Source of the DNA: Nitrospirillum viridazoti CBAmc
Lineage (GTDB): Bacteria; Pseudomonadota; Alphaproteobacteria; Azospirillales; Azospirillaceae
DNA length: 64,000 bases
NCBI RefSeq assembly: GCF_000730165.1
Contig: NZ_CP022110.1
Location: 798,501-862,500 of the forward strand
Reading direction: 5' to 3'
In this document: positions 33,231-41,849 of the stretch, piece by piece
How the letters are laid out: every line of letters begins with the position of its first letter
Position numbering within the stretch: position 1 is the stretch's first letter
The notes under the pieces: generated by a model
Told to the model about the DNA's origin: nothing
The model's input: the letters and a program-made list of their open reading frames with translations, nothing else
Database searches by the model: none
Position numbers and translations under genes: made by a program

Positions 33231-34067
33231 ATGCCCGCCCTCTCCGCCATGCCCGCCGCCGCCCCGGCCCCTGTCACGGCGGCGCGCCAGCCGGTCTATT
33301 TCATCTCCCACGGCTCCCCCATGCTGGCGCTGCAGGACAGTGACGCGCAGCGCTTCCTGCAGACCCTGGGTTGCGACATCCGGGCGGCGGGCGTCCCCCG
33401 CGCCATCCTGGTGCTTTCGGCGCATTGGGAGACGGCGGCACCGACGGCTTCCCTGGCTGACCAGCCGGAGACCATCCACGATTTCGGCGGCTTTCCCCGC
33501 GCCCTGTTCGAGATGCGCTACCCCGCCCCCGGCGCGCCGGAGGTGGCGCGGGCGGCCCTGGCGGCCCTGGCCGCCGCCGGTATCACCGTCACGGGCGGGG
33601 AAGCGCGCGGCCTGGACCACGGCGCCTGGGTCCCCTTAATCCTGATGTTCCCGGAGGCCGACATTCCGGTCGCCCAGCTGTCCATCCAGCCGCATCTGGG
33701 ACCCGCCCACCACCGCCGCCTGGGCGAGGCGCTGCGGCCCCTGCGCGACCAGGGCGTGCTCATCATCGCCTCGGGTTCACTGACCCACAATCTGCGTGAC
33801 CTGGCGTGGGAGGGCACGGATGAGGTGGCGCCCTGGGCCGCCGCCTTCCAATCCTGGATCCATGACAAGGTCAGCGGCGCCGACGTCGCGGCCCTGGACG
33901 ACTACCGCGCCCGCGCGCCCTTCGCCCGCCAGAACCACCCGCGCGACGAGCACCTGCTACCCCTGTTCGCCGCCGTGGGCGCCGCCAGCCCTGGCCAGCC
34001 CGGCCGCCGTTTGCACGCCAGCGTGCAACTGGGCGCCCTGGCCATGGACGCCTACCGGTTCGATTGA
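33231..34067 (+). CDS. extradiol ring-cleavage dioxygenase (LigB/YgiD family)
   Basis: A 278-residue class III extradiol dioxygenase. Metal ligands are visible as His in FISHGSPM, His in LSAHWE, and His in GLDHGAWVPL, with a further HNLRDL. It resembles YgiD/4,5-DOPA dioxygenase, which opens catechol-type rings, using Zn or Fe. Its true substrate is unknown. ATG 33231 has AAGG nine bases upstream. Probably controlled by the divergent LysR protein. The last codons contain the -35 of the mazEF promoter. Confidence 0.88.
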   Translation: MPALSAMPAAAPAPVTAARQPVYFISHGSPMLALQDSDAQRFLQTLGCDIRAAGVPRAILVLSAHWETAAPTASLADQPETIHDFGGFPRALFEMRYPAPGAPEVARAALAALAAAGITVTGGEARGLDHGAWVPLILMFPEADIPVAQLSIQPHLGPAHHRRLGEALRPLRDQGVLIIASGSLTHNLRDLAWEGTDEVAPWAAAFQSWIHDKVSGADVAALDDYRARAPFARQNHPRDEHLLPLFAAVGAASPGQPGRRLHASVQLGALAMDAYRFD

Positions 34068-34092
34068 CAAGTTTGTATATCCGGCGGATATC
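34064..34092 (+). promoter_or_regulatory. mazEF promoter with palindromic operator
   Basis: TTGACA (34064-34069) overlaps the LigB stop codon. Seven bases later lies the perfect palindrome ATATCC-GGC-GGATAT (34077-34091), covering the -10 position (GATATC at 34087-34092). A MazE dimer bound there would block the polymerase, the usual autoregulation of such pairs. Confidence 0.55.
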
Positions 34093-34122
34093 CTTTGGCC
34101 TGGAAGAAGCCAGGAGGCTATC

Positions 34123-34365
34123 ATGCAGGTTCAGATTTCACGGTGGGGTAACAGCCTGGGCCTGCGGGTCCCCAAGGATATCGCCACTGAAGTGGGTCTG
34201 GCCGAAGGCGACCGCGTGGAGGTGGTGGCCGAGCATGGCCGAATCGTCATCTCGCCGACCCGCCCGCGTTATCAGCTGGCTGATCTGCTCGTGGGCATGA
34301 CTCCCCATGCCATGGGGGCCGCCTTCGACTGGGGTGACGATGTCGGCCGCGAGGTGGTCGAGTGA
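34123..34365 (+). CDS. mazE: MazE-type antitoxin
   Basis: An 80-residue protein with an N-terminal AbrB/MazE swapped-hairpin DNA-binding fold (ISRWGNSLGLRVPKDIA, GDRVEVVAEHGRIVISP). The C-terminal 30 residues are the toxin-binding tail, ending in an acidic DWGDDVG segment. AGGAGG is seven bases before the ATG. Its stop overlaps the toxin start (GTGA), so the two are translationally coupled. Confidence 0.88.
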   Translation: MQVQISRWGNSLGLRVPKDIATEVGLAEGDRVEVVAEHGRIVISPTRPRYQLADLLVGMTPHAMGAAFDWGDDVGREVVE

Positions 34366-34709
34366 CTGAATACCGGCCTGAGGCCGGGGACCTCATCTGG
34401 ACGGATTTTGATCCCAGGTTGGGACGGGAACAGGGCGGCCGCCGACCGGCCGTAGTGGTATCGCCGGCGGTGTTCTGGGATGCCAGCCGCTTCGCCATCG
34501 TCTGCCCCATCACCAGCAAGATTCGACCCTTCGGAACCAGCGTGGTGCTGCCGGAGGGGCTGCCGATCACGGGCGAAATACTGACCAGTCACGTGCGCAG
34601 TATAGATACTTTGGCGCGGCTTATCCGGCCCATGGGGGCTGCGGTTCCGTCGGATGTGCTGGTGGACTTGAGGGCGAAGCTGGGGGCTCTCATCGGGCTT
34701 GGGGGCTGA
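34362..34709 (+). CDS. mazF: MazF/PemK-type toxin endoribonuclease
   Basis: A 115-residue toxin of the MazF/PemK family with GDLIWTDFDPRLGREQGGRRPAVVVS at the start (signature given in two joined parts) and CPITSKI, characteristic of the SH3-like fold. MazF toxins cut mRNA at short sequence motifs; the specificity here is unknown. The GTG start at 34362 overlaps the mazE stop. The pair looks complete. A minus-strand terminator follows. Confidence 0.9.
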   Translation: MTEYRPEAGDLIWTDFDPRLGREQGGRRPAVVVSPAVFWDASRFAIVCPITSKIRPFGTSVVLPEGLPITGEILTSHVRSIDTLARLIRPMGAAVPSDVLVDLRAKLGALIGLGG

Positions 34710-34711
34710 AG

Positions 34712-34745
34712 AAAAAGGCCGGGCGCCCGCTGGCGGCCCGGCCTT
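34712..34745 (-). terminator. terminator of gapR (minus strand)
   Basis: AAGGCCGGG (34715-34723) pairs with CCCGGCCTT (34737-34745). Read on the minus strand the hairpin is followed by a T-run (A12-A16 on plus). It lies 37 bases after the gapR stop and also separates it from mazF. Confidence 0.7.
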
Positions 34746-34782
34746 GATCCTGACGGTGCCGGGCTCGTGCGAGCCCCGCAGC

Positions 34783-35046
34783 TCACTCCATGCCCAGCGC
34801 GGCCTTGTAGAGCTCCAGCAGGGCGTCCTGCTCCTGCCGGTCGTTCTTTTCCATCTTCCGCAGGCGGACGATGGCGCGGATGATCTTGGTCTCGAACCCC
34901 ACGCCCTTGGCTTCGGCGTAGATGTCCTTGATGTCGTCCGCGATGCCCTTCTTGTCCTCTTCCAGGCGTTCGATGCGCTCGATGATGGAGCGCAGGCGGT
35001 CGCCGGCGATGCCGCCAACATCCGTCGCAACAGGGGCGTCCGACAT
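34783..35046 (-). CDS. gapR: GapR-family DNA-binding protein (DUF2312)
   Basis: An 87-residue helical protein with the DUF2312 core: GDRLRSIIERIERLEEDKKGI, IKDIYAEAKGVGFETKIIRAI, then VRLRKMEKNDRQEQDALLELYK (each a part of the fold). In Caulobacter, GapR binds AT-rich, overtwisted DNA and aids replication and transcription. The conserved cluster gapR, DUF1244, formylglutamate hydrolase is retained here. The name is by family; the function is inferred from Caulobacter. Confidence 0.9.
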   Translation of the reverse strand: MSDAPVATDVGGIAGDRLRSIIERIERLEEDKKGIADDIKDIYAEAKGVGFETKIIRAIVRLRKMEKNDRQEQDALLELYKAALGME

Positions 35047-35152
35047 GGGGAATGCCTCTTCGTTCTAAGTGGGTGGTCTGAATGGTGAGGGCGCGACCTT
35101 ACCCGCGCGGCCGGGGATGGGCAAGCGCCGGTAAAGGGGCGCCGCCCCCGTG

Positions 35153-35461
35153 TCAGTCCTTCGGCTTGCTCTGCTCGAACGCCGCCTTCTGCTCCGCCGT
35201 CGCCTCGCGCTGGTGCAGGCGTTTGAAGTCCTCGTACGGCATGCCGTAGACGATCTCGCGCGCGGCCTCATAGTCCAGCGCCACGCCCTTTTCCTCGGCG
35301 GCGGCGCGGTACCATTTGGACAGGCAGTTGCGGCAGAATCCGGCCAGGTTCATCAGGTCGATGTTCTGGACGTCGGTGCGCTCACGCAAATGCGCCACCA
35401 GCCGGCGGAAGGCCGCGGCCTCAAGCTCGACCCGGGTGGTGTCGTCGATCTCGGGAACCAT
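35153..35461 (-). CDS. DUF1244 protein
   Basis: A 102-residue helical protein. The centre holds the family signature NLAGFCRNCLSKWYRAAAEE with a C-x2-C pair, and later YGMPYEDFKRLHQ. DUF1244 is common in alpha- and gammaproteobacteria, where structures show a small helical fold but no function is known. It lies between gapR and the N-formylglutamate amidohydrolase gene, 30 bases from the latter's stop, as in other alphaproteobacteria. Confidence 0.9.
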   Translation of the reverse strand: MVPEIDDTTRVELEAAAFRRLVAHLRERTDVQNIDLMNLAGFCRNCLSKWYRAAAEEKGVALDYEAAREIVYGMPYEDFKRLHQREATAEQKAAFEQSKPKD

Positions 35462-35491
35462 GGAATATCCTTGTGAAGGGGGGCGGCCGGC

Positions 35492-36298
35492 TTAGGCGCC
35501 GGCCAGAACGTGGTGTATATCGGGGCGGCCGATCAGCTGTCCAAGGGCTTGCGCCAGCAGGGCGGACCAGTGCTCCACGCCCACCGCGTCGCCGATCAGA
35601 TCCTGCCGGATTTCGATCAGCACGCCGGGCAGGCCCGGCCGGGTGGAATGGGTCTTCAGGGTGTAGCCGTGGCCGTCGCGCCCCGAGTAGGGAACGTTGT
35701 CGCCCACCACCACGCCCGGCAGGGCCCGCAACAGTTCCAACAAGGGCAGGGGCAGGCGGCCATCCTGGTCCCACAGCACGCCCAGGTGCCAGGGGCGCTG
35801 GAAGCCGTTCATGACCGGCGTGAAGCTGTGGACGGAGATGATGGCCGGCACCTGGCCCGCCGCGCGCTTGGCGTCGACGCAAGTCGCGACGGTGGCGTGG
35901 TAGGGGTGGAACAGGGCGTCCAGCCGCGCCTGGCGGTCGGCATCGGTCAGGGCCTGGTTGGCCAGGATGGGGGTGCCGTCGCTGACCGCCGGCATCAGCG
36001 TGGCGCTGTCCAGCGGGCGGTTCAAATCCACCACCAGGCGGGAATATCCGGCGATTACCGCCGGCGCGTCCAGCCGCCGGGCCAGCGCGCGAGTCACCGC
36101 CTCCGCCCCGATGTCCCAGGCGATGTGCCGCTCCATGTCGGCGGCTGGAACGCCCAGGGTGCCCAGGCGGGCGGGCACGCGGCGTGCGGCATGTTCGCAC
36201 AGCAGCACCACGGGGGCGGGCCCTTGGGGATTCACCACCGTGACGGCGGGTGGCTCGTCAGGGGTGAGCAAGGCGGCGGGAGAGGCAAGCGTGTCCAA
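35492..36298 (-). CDS. N-formylglutamate amidohydrolase family protein
   Basis: A 268-residue hydrolase of the FGase family with VVLLCEHAARRVP, HIAWDIGAEAV, and SRLVVDLNRP early on, then SVHSFTPVMNG and VEIRQDLIGD-like C-terminal parts (here VLIEIRQDLI). These place the zinc ligands and substrate arginines. It would release formate from N-formylglutamate (histidine degradation) or act on a related amide. There is no ATG at a sensible place. TTG at 36298 with TTAGG eight bases upstream gives the normal family length. No other hut genes are near. Confidence 0.87.
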   Translation of the reverse strand: MDTLASPAALLTPDEPPAVTVVNPQGPAPVVLLCEHAARRVPARLGTLGVPAADMERHIAWDIGAEAVTRALARRLDAPAVIAGYSRLVVDLNRPLDSATLMPAVSDGTPILANQALTDADRQARLDALFHPYHATVATCVDAKRAAGQVPAIISVHSFTPVMNGFQRPWHLGVLWDQDGRLPLPLLELLRALPGVVVGDNVPYSGRDGHGYTLKTHSTRPGLPGVLIEIRQDLIGDAVGVEHWSALLAQALGQLIGRPDIHHVLAGA

Positions 36299-36618
36299 GG
36301 GGCGGCCTAATCGCAAGGGATATGCCCTGCCAGGATAGCGGTCCCGGTCGGGGATGGAAGCCCCCGCCGGGCATTCCTGCACCGTTGATGTCGAAACGAT
36401 GAACGGCCGGCTTGCGCGCCGCCCAAATTACCGGGAAAATAGCAATGGGTGCATGCGAGGCATCGCTTTCAGCGTCTTCCCCGTGCATACTTCATCGACG
36501 TGCAGCTTTCCCGCGTTGGGGAGCCGGATGGCGCACGTTTCCTTTGAAATGACCGCGGCTGTTCCAGGTGCTGGACGGGCGCTGCCGAAGCCCCTGGGCG
36601 AGGATAGAATTGGGCGGC
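36299..36618. other. 320-base divergent intergenic region
   Basis: It lies between the formylglutamate hydrolase (minus) and a GNAT gene (plus). The middle (36390-36500) is somewhat AT-richer and probably holds the promoters. No protein-like frame, clear repeat or terminator is visible. Confidence 0.45.
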
Positions 36619-37131
36619 ATGTACCGGTCGAGCATACGCACACCCCCCCTTGATGCCCCAACGCCGGTGATCCGGCCTGGGGAGGCCGACGACGCCGAGG
36701 GCATTCGCCAGGTCCATATCCGCTCCGTCCACGCTTTCTGCGCCGGGCATTACTCGCCCGAACAACTCATCGCCCTTCTGGGCGGGCGTGAGGCCGCGGA
36801 CTACCGCACCGCCATGACGGAATGGGGGGAGCATGTGCTGGTGGCGGAGCAGGCGGGGCGCGTGGTCGGCTTCTCTGCGCTCTACAGCGCCGAGGTCCGG
36901 GCCGTCTATGTCGATCCGGTGGCCGCCAAGGGTACCGGCCGCCGCTTGCTGGAAGAGATCGAGACCCTGGCCCGCGATCGGGGCGCCGGCGCCCTGTACC
37001 TCACCTCCTCCATGAACGCGGTGGGGTTTTATGAGGCCATGGGCTATCAGCGCCAGGGTCCCCGGCTGATGACCATGGGCTGCGGCACCCAGTTGGCCGC
37101 CTGGGGCATGCGCAAGGCGCTCGGCCGTTAA
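36619..37131 (+). CDS. GNAT-family N-acetyltransferase
   Basis: A 170-residue acetyltransferase. The acetyl-CoA site is seen as VRAVYVDPVAAKGTGRRLLEEIE (R/Q-x2-G-x-G/A variant, GTGRRL), and the C-terminal motif MNAVGFYEAMGYQRQG is typical. The substrate cannot be told. The start at 36619 has no strong ribosome site; a start within the first 20 residues is possible. It is followed 71 bases later by an alpha/beta hydrolase gene on the same strand. Confidence 0.87.
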   Translation: MYRSSIRTPPLDAPTPVIRPGEADDAEGIRQVHIRSVHAFCAGHYSPEQLIALLGGREAADYRTAMTEWGEHVLVAEQAGRVVGFSALYSAEVRAVYVDPVAAKGTGRRLLEEIETLARDRGAGALYLTSSMNAVGFYEAMGYQRQGPRLMTMGCGTQLAAWGMRKALGR

Positions 37132-37202
37132 GCGGCGGAAGACTTTTCCAATCCCATGGCCTGACGGTAGCTTTGGGGCAAGGTTTCCCCAACGCCGGAT
37201 GC

Positions 37203-37970
37203 ATGCCCGTGGCCCCCTCCGACATCACCGTTCAGCATTTCTTCGGCCGCGACGGCCAGCGCCTGGCCTACCGCGAACTGGGTCACGGCCGGCCGCTGGT
37301 GCTGATCCACGGCTATTTTTCCACCGCCACGGTCAACTGGCTGAAGTACGGCCACGCCGCCCGCATCGCGGAGCGCGGCTACCGCGTCATCATGCCCGAC
37401 CTGCGGGCCCATGGCGACAGTGCCAAGCCGCATGAGGTGTCGGCCTACCCGCCCGACGTGCTGGCCGATGACGGCCTGGCGCTGGTGGAGCATCTGGGCC
37501 TGACCGACTATGACCTGGGCGGCTATTCCCTGGGCGGGCGCACCACCATGCGCATGCTGGCGCGCGGCGCCACCCCGGCCCGCGCCATCTGCGCCGGCAT
37601 GGGCCTGGCCGGCCTGACCCATACCGCCGGCCGGGGGGAGCATTTCCGCCGCATCCTGACCAACCTGGGTACCTTCGAGCGCGGCACGCCGGAATGGATG
37701 GCGGAGGCCTTCCTGAAGACGGTCGGTGGCGACCCCGTCGCCCTGCTCAACATCCTGGAGACCTTCGTCGACACCCCGCCGGGCGTGCTGGCCGGCCTGG
37801 ACCTGCCCATCCTCATCACGGCCGGCGCGCAGGACCAGGACAACGGGTCCGCGTCCGACCTTGTGGCGGCCTTGCCCGATGCCCGCTACGTCGAAATCCC
37901 CGGCGACCATATGAGCGCCGTGACCAAGCCCGACCTGGGCCGGGCCATCGCGGATTTCCTGGCAGGCTGA
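37203..37970 (+). CDS. alpha/beta hydrolase
   Basis: A 255-residue hydrolase with the oxyanion region LIHGYFSTA, nucleophile Ser in GGYSLGGRT (near residue 108), Asp in the ITAGAQDQDN loop and catalytic His in GDHMSAV. No signal peptide. The family covers esterases, lactonases and others, so the substrate is unknown. I start at ATG 37203. The stop codon lies in the first unit of a 17-base tandem repeat shared with the convergent kinase gene. Confidence 0.87.
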   Translation: MPVAPSDITVQHFFGRDGQRLAYRELGHGRPLVLIHGYFSTATVNWLKYGHAARIAERGYRVIMPDLRAHGDSAKPHEVSAYPPDVLADDGLALVEHLGLTDYDLGGYSLGGRTTMRMLARGATPARAICAGMGLAGLTHTAGRGEHFRRILTNLGTFERGTPEWMAEAFLKTVGGDPVALLNILETFVDTPPGVLAGLDLPILITAGAQDQDNGSASDLVAALPDARYVEIPGDHMSAVTKPDLGRAIADFLAG

Positions 37971-38011
37971 GTTTAGGGGCAGGCTGAGTTTAGGGGCAGG
38001 CTCAGTTTACG
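37961..38011. repeat. three tandem copies of a 17-base unit
   Basis: The unit GGCAGGCTGAGTTTAGG occurs at 37961-37977 and 37978-37994 exactly, and at 37995-38011 with two changes. The first copy supplies the TGA of the hydrolase (37968-37970) and the third supplies the TAA of the convergent kinase (38007-38009). Confidence 0.9.
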
Positions 38012-38495
38012 GGTGGCGTACGATCACGAACCCTTCCGCTTCATCCGGCGGGACAAAGTAGCGGGTGATGGCGTCGAACTCCGCGTCGGTGGCGGCGAAG
38101 TCGTGGCCGGCGGCGGCGTTGCGGGCGCGCAGGCGCTGGCGGCAGACCTCATCGGGCACGTCCAGGTAGTGCAGGGTGTGGGCGGCGCCGGCCTCCTCGA
38201 ACAGGCCGCGCATCCATAGACGCAAGCCGGGCGTGTTGGCGGGGAAGTCCAGCACCACGGACAGCCCGGCCCGCAGCAAGGCCACGGCGTGCGGGCCCAC
38301 GACCTGACGCAAGCGGGCGCTGAGCCGGATGTAGTCGGCGACGCTGGCCAGTTCTTCGGGATACAGGCGGGCCAGCCAGTGATCCTCGCTCAGCAGGATG
38401 GTGCCGGGCGCTGCCGCCTGGGCGGCGGTGAGCGTGGACTTGCCGGCGGCGATCTTGCCGCACACCAGGTGCAGCATGGGTGTGGGGAATGTCAT
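38007..38495 (-). CDS. P-loop kinase-like ATPase (AAA_33 type)
   Basis: A 162-residue protein with Walker A CGKIAAGKST near residue 13, and a zeta-toxin/kinase-like layout: ILLSEDHW, a lid region with Arg, and DVPDEVCRQRLRARN near residue 115. Such proteins phosphorylate small molecules or are of unknown substrate. AAGG precedes the ATG. It is convergent with the hydrolase across the tandem repeat. Confidence 0.82.
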   Translation of the reverse strand: MTFPTPMLHLVCGKIAAGKSTLTAAQAAAPGTILLSEDHWLARLYPEELASVADYIRLSARLRQVVGPHAVALLRAGLSVVLDFPANTPGLRLWMRGLFEEAGAAHTLHYLDVPDEVCRQRLRARNAAAGHDFAATDAEFDAITRYFVPPDEAEGFVIVRHP

Positions 38496-38608
38496 GGGAT
38501 GATGTCCTTGGGAACCGCGAAGGATGGGCGAACGCCAACGGCCCGGCCTGACGATCAGGCCGGGGTGGTAATTCGCCTCACGTGCTTGCGGACCAGGATC
38601 ATCCCGCC

Positions 38609-40012
38609 TTACCCCGCCGCCGCCAGGCGGGCGCTACCCCGTGGGCGGGCGTTGCGCCCGGCGGGGGAGGCGTCGGTGACTTGCCACGGCCGCTGGGCGC
38701 CCAGCGATTCCGCCACAGCGAGACCGGCGGACAGGCCGTCCTCATGGAAGCCATAGCCGCAATAGGCGCCGCAGAACCAGGTGCGGCGGGTGCCCTGGAT
38801 CAGGCCCAATTCCTGCTGTGCCGTCGCGGCGGCCAGGTCGAACAGCGGGTGGTCGTAGATGAACTCCCGCACCTTCAGGGACGGGCGCGGTTCGGTGATG
38901 GGGTTTAGGGTGACGAACAGGGGTACGCGCTTGTCCAGCCCCTGCAGCAAATTCATCCAATAGGTGACGGACACCTTGGCGTCCCGGTCCCGGGTGGAAT
39001 GGGCGCTGTAGTTCCAGCTGGACCAGGCCTTGGCGCGCCGGGGCATCAGCAGCGGGTCGCGGTGCAGCACCGCCCGGTTCATCTGGTAGCGGAAGGCGCC
39101 CAGGATGCGCCGCTCCTCCTCCGACGGGTCCAGCAGCAGGGCCAGGGCCTGGTCGGCGTGGGTGGCCAGCACGACGTGGTCATAGCTGCCGCTCCACCCC
39201 TGGGAGTCCTGGATGTGCACGGCGGTACCGGAACGCCGCAGGGCGACGATGGCGCGGCCGGTGTGCAGGCGGCCTTCCAGCGACCGGGTCAGGCGGGTGA
39301 CATAGGCGCGGCTGCCGCCCGTGACCGTGCGCCACTGCGGCCGTTCCTTCAGCTTCAGCAGGCCGTGGTTGCAGAAGAAGCGCACGAAGCTTTGCACCGG
39401 AAACGACAGCATCTCCCCGATGGTGGAGGACCAGATGGCGGCACCCATGGGCAACAGATGGTCGTAGATGAAGCGATGGCCATAGCGCTGCGCCACCAGG
39501 TATTCGCCCAGCGTCATGGCGGCGGCCGAGGGCTGGTCCAGCAGCGCCGGGGCTGTCTTGTAGAAGCGCAGAATGTCGCGCAGCATCAGGTGGTAGGTGG
39601 GCGACAGCAGGTTGCGCTTTTGCGCGAACATGCCGGCCAGGTTCGTGCCGGAATATTCCAGTTTGCCCCGGTCCAGGGTGACGGCAAAGGACATGTCGGA
39701 CGCCTGGGTGGGTACGTCCAGGTGCTCGAACAACGCCACCAGGTTGGGATAGGTCGCGGCATTGTAGACGATGAAACCGGTGTCCACGGGCATGGGATGG
39801 GCGCCGCGACCGGGCACGTCCACCGTGTTGGAGTGGCCGCCCAGATAGCTGTTCTGCTCGAACAGGGTCACGTCATGGCCTTGCCGCGCCAACAGCCAGG
39901 CGCAGCTCATGCCCGTGATGCCGGCGCCGATGACGGCGATCTTCATACCCGCGCTCCCGCTGCCCGCGTCATTCGTGGGTCCCTGGTCATCCATCTGATC
40001 TCGCATCGGCAT
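38609..40012 (-). CDS. FAD/NAD(P)-binding amine oxidase-like protein (COG2907)
   Basis: A 467-residue flavoprotein. The dinucleotide-binding motif is IAVIGAGITGMSCAWLLA near residue 25, followed by LFEQNSYLGGHSNTV. Later motifs include PVDTGFIVYN and the C-terminal GAYCGYGFHEDGLSAGLAVAE that closes the FAD site. COG2907 proteins are often encoded with a photolyase, a DUF1365 protein and a cyclopropane fatty-acid synthase in a photooxidative-stress group. Here only the photolyase is present, 14 bases upstream. It may act on lipids, but this is inference. Confidence 0.87.
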   Translation of the reverse strand: MPMRDQMDDQGPTNDAGSGSAGMKIAVIGAGITGMSCAWLLARQGHDVTLFEQNSYLGGHSNTVDVPGRGAHPMPVDTGFIVYNAATYPNLVALFEHLDVPTQASDMSFAVTLDRGKLEYSGTNLAGMFAQKRNLLSPTYHLMLRDILRFYKTAPALLDQPSAAAMTLGEYLVAQRYGHRFIYDHLLPMGAAIWSSTIGEMLSFPVQSFVRFFCNHGLLKLKERPQWRTVTGGSRAYVTRLTRSLEGRLHTGRAIVALRRSGTAVHIQDSQGWSGSYDHVVLATHADQALALLLDPSEEERRILGAFRYQMNRAVLHRDPLLMPRRAKAWSSWNYSAHSTRDRDAKVSVTYWMNLLQGLDKRVPLFVTLNPITEPRPSLKVREFIYDHPLFDLAAATAQQELGLIQGTRRTWFCGAYCGYGFHEDGLSAGLAVAESLGAQRPWQVTDASPAGRNARPRGSARLAAAG

Positions 40013-40025
40013 TTAACCCCAGAGG

Positions 40026-41480
40026 TCAATCGTTGTCGTCCCTGATCGCCGCGAAGGTGTCCAGCGCCCGCTGCCGCGCCGCCTTATGCTCCACCACCGG
40101 GTGGGGGTAGTCGTGGCCGAGGCGCACGCCGGCGGTTCGCAGGGTGATGGGATCGGCGGTCCAGGGTTGGTGCAGCACGCGGTCGGGCAGGCCCGCCAGC
40201 TCGGGCACCCAGCGGCGGACATAATCACCCTTGGCGTCGAACTTCTCGCCCTGCAGCACCGGGTTGAACACGCGGAAGTAGGGGGCGGCGTCGGCGCCGC
40301 AGCCGGCGATCCATTGCCAGCTGGCGGTGTTGTTGGCCAGGTCCGCGTCCACCAGCGTGTCCCAGAACCAGGCCTGGCCGGCCGTCCAGGGCAGCAGCAG
40401 GTGCTTCACCAGGAAGGACCCGACCACCATGCGCACCCGGTTGTGCATCCAGCCGGTGGCCCACAGCTCCCGCATCCCGGCGTCGACGATGGGGTAGCCC
40501 GTGAGGCCGCGCTGCCACGCCGCCAGATGGCCGGCGTTGTCATCCCAGGCGAAGGCCTCGAACTTCGGGTTCAAGGGGCGTTCGGACAGGAAGGGGAAGT
40601 GATAGAGCAGGTGGTGGCAAAACTCGCGCCACCCCAGTTCGCGCAGGAACGAGTCCACGCCGTCACTGCCCTGGGTCTTGGCCTGGGCCTGGGCCGCCGC
40701 CCAGATCTGGCGGGGGGAGATCTCTCCGAAGTGCAAATGGGGAGACAGGCGAGATGTCAGCGGCTGTGCCGGGTAGTCGCGCCCCTCGGGGTAGCGTGCC
40801 ACGGCCCGGGCCAGGAAATCCTCCAGGCGCTGTCGCGCGCCCGCTTCGCCGGGTGTCCAGCTGTCGCGCAGGCCCCCCGCCCAGTCGGGCCTGGTGGGCA
40901 GCAGGCCCCAATCCGCCAGCCGGTCGCTGTCGGGCGGCGTGGGCAGGGTGGCCAAGTGCCGGGGCGCGGGCTCGGGCCGCCCCGGGTCCAACCCCTCCCG
41001 CACAGCCTTCCAGAAGGGGGTGAATACCTTGTAGGGACCGCCTGTGCCGGTCTTCACCGTCCACGGTTCCGCCAGCAGGGCGGCATTGAAGCTGTCGACG
41101 GCGATGCCCTCGGCCTTTAGGTCGGCCTTCAGCGTGCTGTCGCGGGCGATGGCGTGCGGCTCATAGCAGCGGTTCCACACCACGGCCTCCGCCCCCGTCT
41201 CCCGTACCAGGGCGCGCAGCGCCACGTCCGCCCGGCCCCGCCGCAGGATGAGGGGGCAGCCCAGGCCGGCCAGCGCTCCGGATAGCGCCGCCAGGCTGTG
41301 GTGCAGCCACCAGCGCGAAGCGCCCCCCGGCGCCCACGGTCCCGGCGTGTGGTCGTCCAGGATGTAGACCGGGACCACCGGCCTGCCGGATTGGGCGGCA
41401 TGGCCCAGCGCGGGGTTGTCGGCCAGGCGCAGATCCTGACGGAACCAGACGATGACGGGTGGCTTCGGGACGGCGAACAT
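40026..41480 (-). CDS. phrB: deoxyribodipyrimidine photolyase
   Basis: A 484-residue class I photolyase. The N-terminal antenna domain begins IVWFRQDLRLADNPAL; the FAD domain holds TSRLSPHLHFGEISPRQ, LRELGWREFCHHLLYH and the signature DAGMRELWATGWMHNR followed by WQWIAGCGADAAPYFR. It uses blue light to split cyclobutane pyrimidine dimers. ATG 41480 has AGGG eight bases before it. It forms an operon with the COG2907 gene. Confidence 0.95.
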   Translation of the reverse strand: MFAVPKPPVIVWFRQDLRLADNPALGHAAQSGRPVVPVYILDDHTPGPWAPGGASRWWLHHSLAALSGALAGLGCPLILRRGRADVALRALVRETGAEAVVWNRCYEPHAIARDSTLKADLKAEGIAVDSFNAALLAEPWTVKTGTGGPYKVFTPFWKAVREGLDPGRPEPAPRHLATLPTPPDSDRLADWGLLPTRPDWAGGLRDSWTPGEAGARQRLEDFLARAVARYPEGRDYPAQPLTSRLSPHLHFGEISPRQIWAAAQAQAKTQGSDGVDSFLRELGWREFCHHLLYHFPFLSERPLNPKFEAFAWDDNAGHLAAWQRGLTGYPIVDAGMRELWATGWMHNRVRMVVGSFLVKHLLLPWTAGQAWFWDTLVDADLANNTASWQWIAGCGADAAPYFRVFNPVLQGEKFDAKGDYVRRWVPELAGLPDRVLHQPWTADPITLRTAGVRLGHDYPHPVVEHKAARQRALDTFAAIRDDND

Positions 41481-41613
41481 CAGGCGAACCCTAGCATTTC
41501 TGCAGATGACAGGCATGCGCCGGTGGGCCGGCGTGGTGTGAGCGCTACAATAGCGGGCAAGAAAAAAGGCGACATTCGGGGCTGACCGTAGGGCTGGCGC
41601 GGGTTTTGACAGG

Positions 41614-41778
41614 ATGTTGGACGGAACGCCGCAGGACGAACCGCATATGACGGAAGATACGTACCCGTCCATCCGGTGGATCACCCCCGGCGAAATCTAT
41701 TCCCCACCCTATACTGATGTATTGGCGTGCTTGTTTTTCCCAGCAGGGATCCTATTTGAAACAGTGTCCGCTCGATGA
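41614..41778 (+). CDS. possible 54-residue small protein
   Basis: The frame ATG 41614 to TGA 41778 (with an alternative ATG at 41647 giving 43 residues) contains an aromatic and Pro-rich middle and a hydrophobic end (VLACLFFPAGILFETV) that could be a short membrane segment. AGG directly precedes the ATG; TTGACA at 41606-41611 is too close to serve as its -35. No family is known. It lies upstream of the orphan terminator, the main reason to mention it. Confidence 0.2.
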   Translation: MLDGTPQDEPHMTEDTYPSIRWITPGEIYSPPYTDVLACLFFPAGILFETVSAR

Positions 41779-41849
41779 TCCAGTGTACCGGTTCCCCCAT
41801 CCCGGCCTGGCTGCGCACCCCCCAAAAGCGCGTTCGGCGGACGACCTAA

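Noticed and set aside
39850-39865. GTTC...GAAC as a LexA box in the COG2907 gene
   Set aside because: It is an inverted, five-base-spaced form inside coding sequence, not the alphaproteobacterial direct repeat with seven-base spacing.
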